Shown: in pieces, positions 1 through 5,495 of the stretch
How the letters are laid out: every line of letters begins with the position of its first letter
Position numbering within the stretch: position 1 is the first letter of the stretch
Assembly: GCA_022564695.1 (NCBI GenBank)
Contig: JADFKX010000115.1
Coordinates: 1-6,534 of the forward strand
Length of the DNA: 6,534 bases
Origin: Chloroflexota bacterium
GTDB taxonomy: Bacteria > Chloroflexota > Dehalococcoidia > SM23-28-2 > RBG-16-64-32
Reading direction: 5' to 3'
Position numbers and translations under genes: made by a program
Notes under the pieces: generated by a model
What the model was told of the DNA's origin: nothing
What the model saw: the letters and a program-made list of their open reading frames with translations, nothing else
Databases searched by the model: none

Positions 1-1
1 C

Positions 2-445
2 AACCCAGCGCCGGGGCCAGCGCGGGAGTCTGAGCCCGCTCCTCCACCGCCGCCACCGGCCAGTATCGGCTACGTCTGGCCCTTCGCAGGCTCCATCTCC
101 TCCTACTTCGGCGAATACCGTGGCGGCAGCTCCTACCATCTGGCGATCGACATCGACGCCTTCGGCCGCTACGGCGCCCCCGTCGTCGCCGCCTCCACCG
201 GCACCGTCGTTCTCACCGCCAGCCTGGGCTGGGGCCTGGGCACCTACGTCGTCATCCGCCACGCCGATGGCTCGGAGACCGTCTACGCTCATCTAGCAGC
301 CATCTACGTGGCCCAAGGACAAGTCGTGGGCCAGGGCGAACAGATAGGTACCATCGGTTGCACGGGCTACTGCACCGGCGCCCATCTGCACTTCGAGCTC
401 TGGCTCGGCGGCTCGGTGGTAAACCCACTGGCGTACCTCCCTTAG
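2..445 (+). CDS. M23-family peptidoglycan metalloendopeptidase, C-terminal part (5' truncated)
   Basis: The reading frame is open from the left edge to TAG at 443-445, giving 147 residues; the start lies outside the window. The first 20 residues are rich in Pro and Ala (a run of six prolines) and look like a linker between an unseen N-terminal region and the catalytic domain. The LytM/M23 zinc site is visible: an H-x3-D motif (HLAID, His at 137-139, Asp at 149-151) and the HLHFE motif (His at 383-385 and 389-391). The segment YVVIRHADGSETVYAHL between them is also typical. M23 enzymes cut peptide cross-links in peptidoglycan outside the cytoplasm, or act as inactive regulators; here the zinc ligands are intact, so an active enzyme is inferred. 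Two cysteines (359-361, 371-373) flank the loop before HLHFE and could form a disulfide. The GDSL hydrolase follows after 17 bases, suggesting co-transcription. Confidence 0.93.
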   Translation, partial: NPAPGPARESEPAPPPPPPASIGYVWPFAGSISSYFGEYRGGSSYHLAIDIDAFGRYGAPVVAASTGTVVLTASLGWGLGTYVVIRHADGSETVYAHLAAIYVAQGQVVGQGEQIGTIGCTGYCTGAHLHFELWLGGSVVNPLAYLP

Positions 446-462
446 AATTCCATATCATAATC

Positions 463-1455
463 ATGCCAAGACTCTTGCCGTTACTGGCGGCCTTTCTCTC
501 CCTGGCCCTCCTGGCCCCGGCCACGCCCGCTGCCGCCAAGGAGGCGCCCGCCTACCTCGCCATCGGCGACTCCCTCACCTTCGGCGTCGGAGCCTCGGAC
601 CCGGCCACCGGCGGCTACGTGGCCATCACCTACGACACCCTACGCAAGAGCGAGCGCTACCGCGACCGCGGCCTGGATCTGATCAACCTCGGCGTCCCCG
701 GCGCTACCAGCGCTGACCTCCTACTGCCCGGCGGTCAACTGGAGCGGGCCATTAACGAGATCATCGAGCGCCAGGAGGACACCTCCTCCTCCGACGACAA
801 CGTGGAGATCATCACCATCGGAATCGGCGGCAACGACGTGCTCGCCCTGGCCACGCCTGACTCCCCCTGCGTCGCTGACCCTCTCGCCTCGGAATGCCAG
901 ATACTATTCGAGGAGATGCTCACCGTGTTAGAGGAGAACCTTACGCAGGTGCTTAGCAGCCTGCGAGAGGCCGCCCCTAAGGCCAAGATCGTCGTGCTTG
1001 ACCTCTACAGCCCCCTGTCGGGCAGAGGTGACGCGGCCGAACTGATAGCGGACTTCGCCATCCGGGGGATCAACGATCTGACCCAGAGCGTAACCTCACA
1101 GACGGAGTTCGGCGCCAATCTGGTCAGCGTTTATCCTCTGTTCCGAGGCCGCGCCGCCCAGCTCGTGGCTGGTGACCAGATTCATCCCAACGATGAAGGC
1201 CACGCGCTCATGGGCGAGGTCGTCCTGGCCGAGATAGAAGGCCGGGAGCCGGTCCTGCCCGATGACCTGATCACGCCGATGACTGTTGACGAGATTAGCA
1301 CCCAGCCCGTGGGACAGGGTGGACTACAGCCGCCTCCGGCCCAGGACGGTGACGATGGCTCCAACCTGGCCCTCCTGCTGGCGATCGCGATACCAGCGGC
1401 CTTGCTCGGAGCGGCGTCTGTCGCCGGCGTTTACCTGACTGCCCGCGGCCGCTAG
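463..1455 (+). CDS. Secreted SGNH/GDSL-type hydrolase with C-terminal membrane anchor
   Basis: The 330-residue product begins with a signal peptide (residues 1 to about 25: MPRLL, a hydrophobic core, then a TPAAA cleavage-like site). SGNH family blocks follow: block I AIGDSLTFG with nucleophile Ser37, block II NLGVPGATS near 75-83, block III GIGGND (Gly122-Asp125), and block V DQIHPNDEGH with Asp238 and His241. These supply the Ser-Asp-His triad and oxyanion-hole residues, so the fold call is firm. The substrate (lipid, acyl ester, acetylated glycan) cannot be read from sequence. After a Pro/Gly/Asp-rich linker, residues about 302-325 form a hydrophobic segment ending in ARGR, which would hold the enzyme on the outer face of the membrane. 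ATG 463 was chosen because it directly precedes the signal peptide; an in-frame TTG at 358 lies inside the M23 gene and would bury it. No clear Shine-Dalgarno is visible, so coupling to the upstream gene is likely. The stop overlaps that of the convergent hydrolase. Confidence 0.92.
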   Translation: MPRLLPLLAAFLSLALLAPATPAAAKEAPAYLAIGDSLTFGVGASDPATGGYVAITYDTLRKSERYRDRGLDLINLGVPGATSADLLLPGGQLERAINEIIERQEDTSSSDDNVEIITIGIGGNDVLALATPDSPCVADPLASECQILFEEMLTVLEENLTQVLSSLREAAPKAKIVVLDLYSPLSGRGDAAELIADFAIRGINDLTQSVTSQTEFGANLVSVYPLFRGRAAQLVAGDQIHPNDEGHALMGEVVLAEIEGREPVLPDDLITPMTVDEISTQPVGQGGLQPPPAQDGDDGSNLALLLAIAIPAALLGAASVAGVYLTARGR

Positions 1456-2090
1456 CGCCGATAGTCCAGCAGCAGCAGTTGCATCTCTTGGGGCAGGGTG
1501 CTGCGGGTAACCGTCAGCTTGGGCTGGGGCTCCAGGTCCTTGGCGCCCATCTCCTTAAGAAAGCGGTCCAGCGGCTCCAATTCGTCCTTCGTGACCTCAG
1601 TGCGATAGTGCATCGGGATGACGATAGCGGGCTCGATGAGGTTGACCACCTCCGCCGCCGTCGCCCCGTCAATCGTCGTGTTCCCGCCCACTGGTATCAG
1701 CAGCACACTCACGCCGCTCATCTCCTCCACCTGTTCCGGCGTGGGTTTATGCCCCAGGTCTCCCAGGTGGCAGACGCGTAGCTCCTCCATCTCCAGCACG
1801 AACGACACGTTGGCGCCGCGAGTGGCCCCGTTCTCCGTGTCATGATAAGTGCCTACGCCGGTCATAAAAGCGCCGTGAATCTCGTACTCCCCGGGCCTAG
1901 TAAGGCGGACCGGCTTGCCTGCCACCGCCTTCATGTACGAGTGGTTTTCATGGTCGTGGCTGATCGTGACAATGTCCGCCGTGGGCTTGCCGATTGTATA
2001 GCCGGAAGAGGGCGGACAGGGGTCAGTGACGATCGCGGCGCCGCGGCCGCGAATGCGGAAACAGGAATGGCCGAGCCAGGTTATCTCCAC
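1452..2090 (-). CDS. Metallo-beta-lactamase-fold metal-dependent hydrolase (UlaG-like, COG2220 type)
   Basis: The 212-residue protein starts at a GTG codon (plus-strand 2088-2090) with MEITWLGHSCFRI, the characteristic N-terminus of UlaG-like hydrolases, so this start is well supported although the GGAG-like site is about 12 bases away. Metal-site features are SHDHENH (His45, His47, His50), HLGDLGH (His108, Asp111) and PMHY (His161), in the order expected for the fold. The usual HxHxDH motif reads HDHENH, with Asn49 in place of the metal-binding Asp. The length is normal for the small single-domain members. The family includes lactonase- and phosphodiesterase-like enzymes; the substrate is unknown here, and a cytoplasmic location is inferred because no signal peptide is seen. 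It lies 64 bases downstream of the small membrane-protein gene on the same strand and probably shares its transcript. Confidence 0.9.
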   Translation of the reverse strand: MEITWLGHSCFRIRGRGAAIVTDPCPPSSGYTIGKPTADIVTISHDHENHSYMKAVAGKPVRLTRPGEYEIHGAFMTGVGTYHDTENGATRGANVSFVLEMEELRVCHLGDLGHKPTPEQVEEMSGVSVLLIPVGGNTTIDGATAAEVVNLIEPAIVIPMHYRTEVTKDELEPLDRFLKEMGAKDLEPQPKLTVTRSTLPQEMQLLLLDYRR

Positions 2091-2154
2091 GTGGACGGTC
2101 CGCTCCGAAGGAACGCGATGTCAGGTACCAAGGGATGGGTCGGGATGCCGGTAT

Positions 2155-2310
2155 CTACTCTTCGAACTCTTCCTCAGAGCCGCGGTGGCGCCAGAACCTG
2201 AGGGCCGCGAAAATAGCGCCGATCAGAGCCACAAGGAAGAACACCTTTCGTTTCTTGCCGCCCTTCTTCCGCGGGGCTTCTTCTGTGTTCGCCTGGTCTT
2301 CTTCTGCCAT
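2155..2310 (-). CDS. Small single-pass membrane protein, 51 residues, function unknown
   Basis: This short gene reads from ATG (plus-strand 2308-2310) to TAG (2155-2157). The product has an acidic N-terminus (MAEEDQANTEEA), a basic patch (PRKKGGKKRK, residues 13-22), one hydrophobic helix (VFFLVALIGAIFAALRFW, residues 23-40), a short RHRG basic stop, and an acidic tail (SEEEFEE). The basic patch before the helix predicts the N-terminus inside by the positive-inside rule, but both flanks are charged, so topology is uncertain. Coding status is supported by an ideal AAAGGAG site (2319-2325) eight bases before ATG and by a strong promoter about 30 bases upstream. I do not recognise a named family; the layout resembles many short, charged, membrane-tethered proteins in high-GC bacteria. 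It precedes the MBL-fold hydrolase on the same strand, so the two may be functionally linked. Confidence 0.8.
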   Translation of the reverse strand: MAEEDQANTEEAPRKKGGKKRKVFFLVALIGAIFAALRFWRHRGSEEEFEE

Positions 2311-2347
2311 GACGCGAACTCCTTTGGACTCGTATGGGGTCGCGCTG

Positions 2348-2377
2348 AGTATAGCAAGCTCCCCGAAGGCGGGTCAA
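2348..2377 (-). promoter_or_regulatory. Sigma-70-type promoter for the minus-strand pair
   Basis: Read on the minus strand, TTGACC (2372-2377) and TATACT (2348-2353) are separated by 18 bases, and the -10 is preceded by TG one base upstream (extended -10, TGcTATACT). The predicted transcription start near 2341 gives a leader of about 30 bases to the ATG of the small membrane protein. It is divergent from the hrcA promoter. Confidence 0.7.
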
Positions 2378-2409
2378 TACGGCCCGGTGGCCTACGCCCG
2401 GCGCCGCTC

Positions 2410-2439
2410 TTGACACCTTCTCTACGGGGGTGCTACGCT
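2410..2439 (+). promoter_or_regulatory. hrcA operon promoter (sigma-70 type, extended -10)
   Basis: A perfect TTGACA -35 (2410-2415) is followed after 18 bases by TACGCT (2434-2439), which alone is a poor -10 but is preceded by TG (2431-2432) in the extended -10 arrangement TGcTACGCT. The predicted start is near 2446, right at the edge of the CIRCE operator, the arrangement expected for HrcA repression. Confidence 0.7.
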
Positions 2440-2448
2440 GAATCTTAG

Positions 2449-2475
2449 TTAGCACTCTCACCCTGCGAGTGCTAA
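2449..2475 (+). promoter_or_regulatory. CIRCE operator (HrcA binding site)
   Basis: A perfect inverted repeat, TTAGCACTC (2449-2457) and GAGTGCTAA (2467-2475), with a 9-base spacer, matches the CIRCE consensus with no mismatch. It lies just downstream of the predicted -10 and 17 bases before the hrcA ATG, so it would block transcription at the start site and also sit in the leader mRNA. This predicts HrcA autoregulation and heat induction of the whole operon. Confidence 0.97.
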
Positions 2476-2492
2476 TTGCTAAGGTTGGCAAC

Positions 2493-3527
2493 ATGCTTAC
2501 CGAGAGACGAGAACAGCTGCTGCGTTTCATCGTGGACGAGTACGTCCGCTCCGCCCAGCCGGTTGCCTCCAGCGCTGTGGTCCAGCGCTACGGGTTGCCC
2601 GTCTCCTCCGCTACCATCCGCAACGAGATGGCGCGGCTGGAGGACGAAGGCTACATCGTGCAGCCGCACACCTCGGCCGGTCGCGTCCCCTCCGATAAGG
2701 GGTATCGTTACTACGTGGAGGCGCTCATGCGCCCTCAGGAGCCCCCCGCCGCCGTCCAGCAGACTATCCGCCACCAGTTCCACCAGGCGGCTGGCGAAAC
2801 GGATGAGTGGGCCCACCTGGCCGCTGCCGTACTCGCCGCCCGTCTCAGCTACGTCTCCGTGGTCACTGCTCCCCACGCCGCTCAGACGCGGCTGCGCTCG
2901 CTCCAGCTCGTGAGCGTTCACGACTACGTGGCCCTCCTCGTCCTCGTCCTCCAGGAGACGCTTGTCCTCCAGCAAACGCTCACCCTGGACCGGCCCCTCT
3001 CCCAGGCTGAGCTGGCCGCTGTCGCCGCCCACCTTAACTCCCTCTACGCCGGCCGCACCGTGGACGAGATCCGCGCCATGCAGATGGAGCACCGCTCATT
3101 CGAGGCCCAGGCCGTGCACGCCGCCCTCGATCTGATGGAGTCTGAGGAGGCAGAGTCATTCGGTGAAGCCTATCTCGAAGGCCTCCGCGACATGCTCCTA
3201 GAGCCGGAGTTCGCCCAGGGAGACCGCATGCTGGCCCTCATGGACCTCCTCGGAAGCTCCAACCTCGATAAGGCGATACCTTTCGCCCGCGCTGCCGGCG
3301 ATCAGCCTGCTCGTCCGGGTGAAGTGACCGCGATCATCGGCAGTGAGCACCCCCAGGACGCCATGCAGCAGTGCAGCATCGTCATCTCCCCCTACGGCGG
3401 CCCCTCCGGCCTCCGCGGCGCCATCAGCGTCGTCGGGCCCACCCGCATGAACTACTCCAGGACAGTCTCCATGGTGCGCTACATGAGCGGCATCATGGAG
3501 GAGCTCCTGGACGCCTACTTCGGCTAG
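2493..3527 (+). CDS. hrcA: Heat-inducible transcription repressor HrcA
   Basis: The 344-residue product matches the usual HrcA length. The N-terminal winged helix is clear: TERREQLLRFIVDEY, then SSATIRNEMARLEDEGYIVQPHTSAGRVPSDKGYRYYV (residues 38-75), the most conserved part of the family and the DNA-reading element. The middle is the GAF-like dimerisation region, and the C-terminus carries the family signature GAISVVGPTRMNYSRTVSMVRYM (Gly315-Met319 at its core). HrcA represses class I heat-shock genes by binding CIRCE; its activity normally depends on GroEL, which is not in this window. ATG 2493 was chosen because AAGG (2481-2484) lies eight bases upstream; an in-frame GTG at 2469 falls inside the right CIRCE arm and would add eight unsupported residues. 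grpE starts 20 bases after the stop. Confidence 0.97.
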   Translation: MLTERREQLLRFIVDEYVRSAQPVASSAVVQRYGLPVSSATIRNEMARLEDEGYIVQPHTSAGRVPSDKGYRYYVEALMRPQEPPAAVQQTIRHQFHQAAGETDEWAHLAAAVLAARLSYVSVVTAPHAAQTRLRSLQLVSVHDYVALLVLVLQETLVLQQTLTLDRPLSQAELAAVAAHLNSLYAGRTVDEIRAMQMEHRSFEAQAVHAALDLMESEEAESFGEAYLEGLRDMLLEPEFAQGDRMLALMDLLGSSNLDKAIPFARAAGDQPARPGEVTAIIGSEHPQDAMQQCSIVISPYGGPSGLRGAISVVGPTRMNYSRTVSMVRYMSGIMEELLDAYFG

Positions 3528-3547
3528 ACTTCATCTGGAGCGAACAC

Positions 3548-4240
3548 ATGACTGACAACCCCCGTAAGAAAAAACCTGCTGAGCCGCCCGAGGCCGAACC
3601 CCGAACGCCCGCTCAGCCTGAGCCCGAATCCGCTAAGGCTGAGCCTGCCGAAACCGGCACCCTCGAGGAGCAGCTCGCCAACGCCAAAGAGGACGCCCAG
3701 AAATACCTCGGCAACTGGCAGCGCGCCGAGGCCGACTTCCAGAACTACAAGCGCCGTGTGGAGCAGGAGCGCAGCGAGAGCCGCCGCTTCGCCTCCGCCG
3801 CCCTCATCATCAACGTCCTCCCCATCATCGACGACCTGGAGCGCGCCCTCGGCAGCCTCGATGCCCGCCTCGCCGGCCTCACCTGGTTCGAGGGCATCGT
3901 CCTCATCCACCGCAAGCTACTCGCGCTTCTCGACAGCGCCGGCGTCACCCCCATCCAGACCGAGGGCCAGCAGTTCGACCCCAGCATCCACGAGGCCGTC
4001 ACCCACGTCGACGGCGAGGACGGCAAGGTGCTGACGGAAGTCCAGCGCGGCTACAAGCTGCACGACCGCGTCCTCCGCCCCGCGATGGTGGTGGTCGGCA
4101 AGGGCGAAACGAAAGAGGAGAAAGAGGACACGAAAGAAGAGAAAGAGGCGGACTCGCCTGAAGGCGGCGAGAAGAAGGAAGAGGGAGGGGAGAGCGGGAA
4201 GAAGGAAGAAGGCGAGAACGGGGGGACCGATTACCCGTGA
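3548..4240 (+). CDS. grpE: Nucleotide exchange factor GrpE with extended charged C-terminal tail
   Basis: The 230-residue protein starts at ATG 3548, seven bases after GGAG (3537-3540). Residues 1 to about 37 are a disordered Pro/Glu/Ala-rich region. From about 38 a long helix or coiled coil (LEEQLANAKEDAQKYLGNW, then RAEADFQNYKRRVEQER) forms the GrpE dimer stalk. The beta domain includes FDPSIHEAVTHVDG and ends with the signature GYKLHDRVLRPAMVVVGKG (to Gly186). GrpE releases ADP from DnaK and so resets the chaperone cycle. In most homologues the protein ends near this point; here about 45 more residues follow, nearly all Lys, Glu, Gly and Asp, including the tandem heptads TKEEKED/TKEEKEA. 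A longer upstream reading (from 3371) overlaps hrcA and is not the real start. The last four bases overlap the HAD gene as GTGA. Confidence 0.96.
   Translation: MTDNPRKKKPAEPPEAEPRTPAQPEPESAKAEPAETGTLEEQLANAKEDAQKYLGNWQRAEADFQNYKRRVEQERSESRRFASAALIINVLPIIDDLERALGSLDARLAGLTWFEGIVLIHRKLLALLDSAGVTPIQTEGQQFDPSIHEAVTHVDGEDGKVLTEVQRGYKLHDRVLRPAMVVVGKGETKEEKEDTKEEKEADSPEGGEKKEEGGESGKKEEGENGGTDYP
4109..4150 (+). repeat. 21-base tandem repeat inside the grpE tail
   Basis: Two in-frame 21-base units (4109-4129 and 4130-4150) match at 18 of 21 positions and encode TKEEKED and TKEEKEA. A second in-frame duplication lies further on: GAAGAAGGAAGA occurs at 4171-4182 and again at 4198-4209, 27 bases apart. 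The whole 4102-4225 stretch is almost pure purine on the coding strand. This suggests that the tail grew by local slippage or duplication. Confidence 0.8.
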
Positions 4241-5313
4241 CCGAGTCGCTGTTTTTGAGGACCGTTATCGCGGTGTTATGGGATTTCGACAACACTCTGA
4301 TCCCCGGTAACATGCAAAAGCCGCTGTTCAAACGCTTCGGCGTCGTCGAGCAGGAGTTCTGGGACGAAGCCAACGGATTGGAGAGCTATTACAAGGGGCG
4401 GGGGCTTCAGGTTTCACCGGAGATTCTATATCTAAACCACATGCTCACCTATGTCCGCGAAGGGAAGTTCAAGGGTTTGGATAACGCCCTTCTCAAGGAA
4501 CTGGGGAGCGATATCGAATTCCATCCTGGCATCCCGGACTTCCTTGGACACTTGAAGAAGGCCGTAGAGGAGGATGCGGGCTACCGCGATCACGATATCA
4601 CCGTCGAACACTATGTCATCAGTACAGGACTTCGGCAGATGATACTTGGTAGCCGCATCGCTGGACATGTCGACGATGTGTGGGCCTGCGAGTTTGTGGA
4701 GAACCCCGCGCCGAGCGGGTACAGCAAAAGCGGCGTGCAGCACCTTATGCCCCTGCCGGCCGAATCACCTGCGGGCAGTACTCCGGCGGCGTCCGCGGCT
4801 TCTGAAAAAGAAATATCACAGATCGTATTCCAGATCGACAACACAACCAAGACGAGGGCTGTCTTTGAGATCAACAAGGGTGCCAATAAGAACCCGAAAA
4901 TCAGCGTGAACGCTACCATCCCGCAGGAGTCGCGGCGAGTCCCGTTCCGCAATATGATCTACGTCGCGGACGGACCTAGCGACATCCCCGTGTTTTCAAT
5001 ATTGAATCAATATGGTGGAAGCACCTTCGCTGTATATGATCCCAACGACGATACGCACTACGCCAACGTGTACGATCTGCAGGAGCAAGAGCGGGTGAAG
5101 TCGTTCGGTCCCGCAGACTACACTCCGGGCTCCCACACGTTCCGATGGATTCTCCATACTGCGCAGAGAATAGCCGACAGGATAGTCGCTGACCGCAAAC
5201 GCGCATTGGACGAAACTGTGCAGGCGCCCCCGAGGCACGTGAAGGTCCGGGAGGAGGCGCCAGAGACGCTCGAGGCAGATGATGCGGCGCCGGATCAAGG
5301 AGAGACGGCGTGA
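4237..5313 (+). CDS. HAD-superfamily hydrolase located between grpE and dnaK
   Basis: The product is 358 residues from GTG 4237, which overlaps the grpE stop as GTGA. HAD motifs are present in order: motif I DFDNTL (nucleophile Asp16, acid/base Asp18), motif II STG (Ser129-Gly131), a likely motif III Lys in DNTTKTRAVFEINKG (Lys205 or Lys214), and motif IV ADGPSD (Asp245, Asp249). The Mg-dependent phosphatase chemistry is therefore intact; the substrate is unknown. A Pro/Ser/Ala-rich stretch (about residues 169-190) interrupts the cap or core, and the last 40 residues are charged and probably disordered. No signal peptide is seen. Codon use is looser than in grpE or dnaK (many A/T third positions, for example around 4990-5040), hinting at separate ancestry or lower expression. 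The start is less certain than the gene: TTG 4255 or GTG 4273 would still keep motif I, but the four-base overlap and a GGGGGA site at 4221-4226 favour 4237. It resembles stand-alone HAD proteins of 300-360 residues and is not a known DnaK-system partner. Confidence 0.88.
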   Translation: MTESLFLRTVIAVLWDFDNTLIPGNMQKPLFKRFGVVEQEFWDEANGLESYYKGRGLQVSPEILYLNHMLTYVREGKFKGLDNALLKELGSDIEFHPGIPDFLGHLKKAVEEDAGYRDHDITVEHYVISTGLRQMILGSRIAGHVDDVWACEFVENPAPSGYSKSGVQHLMPLPAESPAGSTPAASAASEKEISQIVFQIDNTTKTRAVFEINKGANKNPKISVNATIPQESRRVPFRNMIYVADGPSDIPVFSILNQYGGSTFAVYDPNDDTHYANVYDLQEQERVKSFGPADYTPGSHTFRWILHTAQRIADRIVADRKRALDETVQAPPRHVKVREEAPETLEADDAAPDQGETA

Positions 5314-5331
5314 TGAAGAGACACGTAAGTG

Positions 5332-5485
5332 AGGAGTAACGCCCCATGCCTGAACCATTCGTCAAACAATCTGCGACCCATCTGCGCCCATGCCTAAACC
5401 GTTCGCCAAACAATCTGCGACCTATCTGCGCCCACCTGCGGCCAATCGTCACCCCATCCACCAGAAGGAGTAACGCCCCATGCCT
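5332..5485 (+). repeat. Exact duplicate of the dnaK ribosome binding site and start codon
   Basis: The 20 bases AGGAGTAACGCCCCATGCCT occur at 5332-5351 and again at 5466-5485, where they are dnaK's real ribosome binding site, start codon and second codon. The copies are 134 bases apart and flank the 44-base tandem repeats. In each copy the TAA inside the motif closes a short upstream frame (stops at 5337-5339 and 5471-5473), six bases before the ATG. This looks like a duplication of the dnaK 5' end or repeat-mediated insertion into it. Confidence 0.9.
5346..5433 (+). repeat. Two 44-base tandem repeats upstream of dnaK
   Basis: Unit 1 (5346-5389) and unit 2 (5390-5433) match at 40 of 44 positions, and all four differences are transitions. 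Each unit begins with ATGCCT(G/A)AACC, resembling the dnaK start, and ends in two copies of a shorter element, ATCTGCG(A/C)CC. A fifth degenerate copy, ACCTGCGGCC, follows at 5434-5443. Each unit starts with an ATG. From memory, ATCTGCG-type short repeats recur in intergenic DNA of many environmental bacteria; that was not checked. Confidence 0.88.
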
Positions 5486-5495
5486 AAAGCGATAG
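5346..5495 (+). other. Candidate 49-codon upstream ORF overlapping the dnaK start
   Basis: Starting at the duplicated site, ATG 5346 has GGAG at 5333-5336 nine bases upstream, the same context as dnaK itself. It reads MPEPFVKQSATHLRP and onward for 49 codons to TAG 5493-5495, ending 16 bases inside dnaK in another frame. A shorter ORF at 5390-5473 (27 codons, MPKPFAKQSATYLRP at its start) lacks a good site but repeats the same peptide and ends in the dnaK Shine-Dalgarno. A further 8-codon frame (5313-5339, MKRHVSEE) starts on the HAD stop. The peptides look like translated repeat rather than a folded protein; a regulatory or accidental role is possible. Confidence 0.35.

Noticed and set aside
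358..462. Extension of the GDSL hydrolase to an upstream TTG at 358.
   Set aside because: It overlaps the end of the M23 gene in another frame and would place 35 Arg-rich residues before a clear signal peptide.
2091..2154. A terminator between the small membrane protein and the MBL hydrolase.
   Set aside because: No GC-rich hairpin followed by a T-run on the minus strand is visible, so read-through is more likely.
2026..2448. Plus-strand ORFs across the minus-strand pair and the divergent promoter region.
   Set aside because: They overlap better-supported minus-strand genes and cross the promoter signals; their products show no recognisable motif.
2469..2492. hrcA start at GTG 2469.
   Set aside because: This codon lies inside the right arm of CIRCE; ATG 2493 has a suitable AAGG site and gives the standard HrcA N-terminus.
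2472..3092. 206-codon antisense ORF opposite hrcA.
   Set aside because: Shadow of the strongly biased hrcA codons, with no ribosome binding site or recognisable motif.
3371..3547. GrpE extension of 59 residues from ATG 3371.
   Set aside because: It runs through hrcA in another frame and encodes an Arg/His/Pro-rich shadow; ATG 3548 has its own Shine-Dalgarno and the typical acidic N-terminus.
5314..5479. A separate CIRCE or sigma-70 promoter in front of dnaK.
   Set aside because: No TTAGCACTC/GAGTGCTAA pair and no acceptable -35/-10 pair was found in the spacer.
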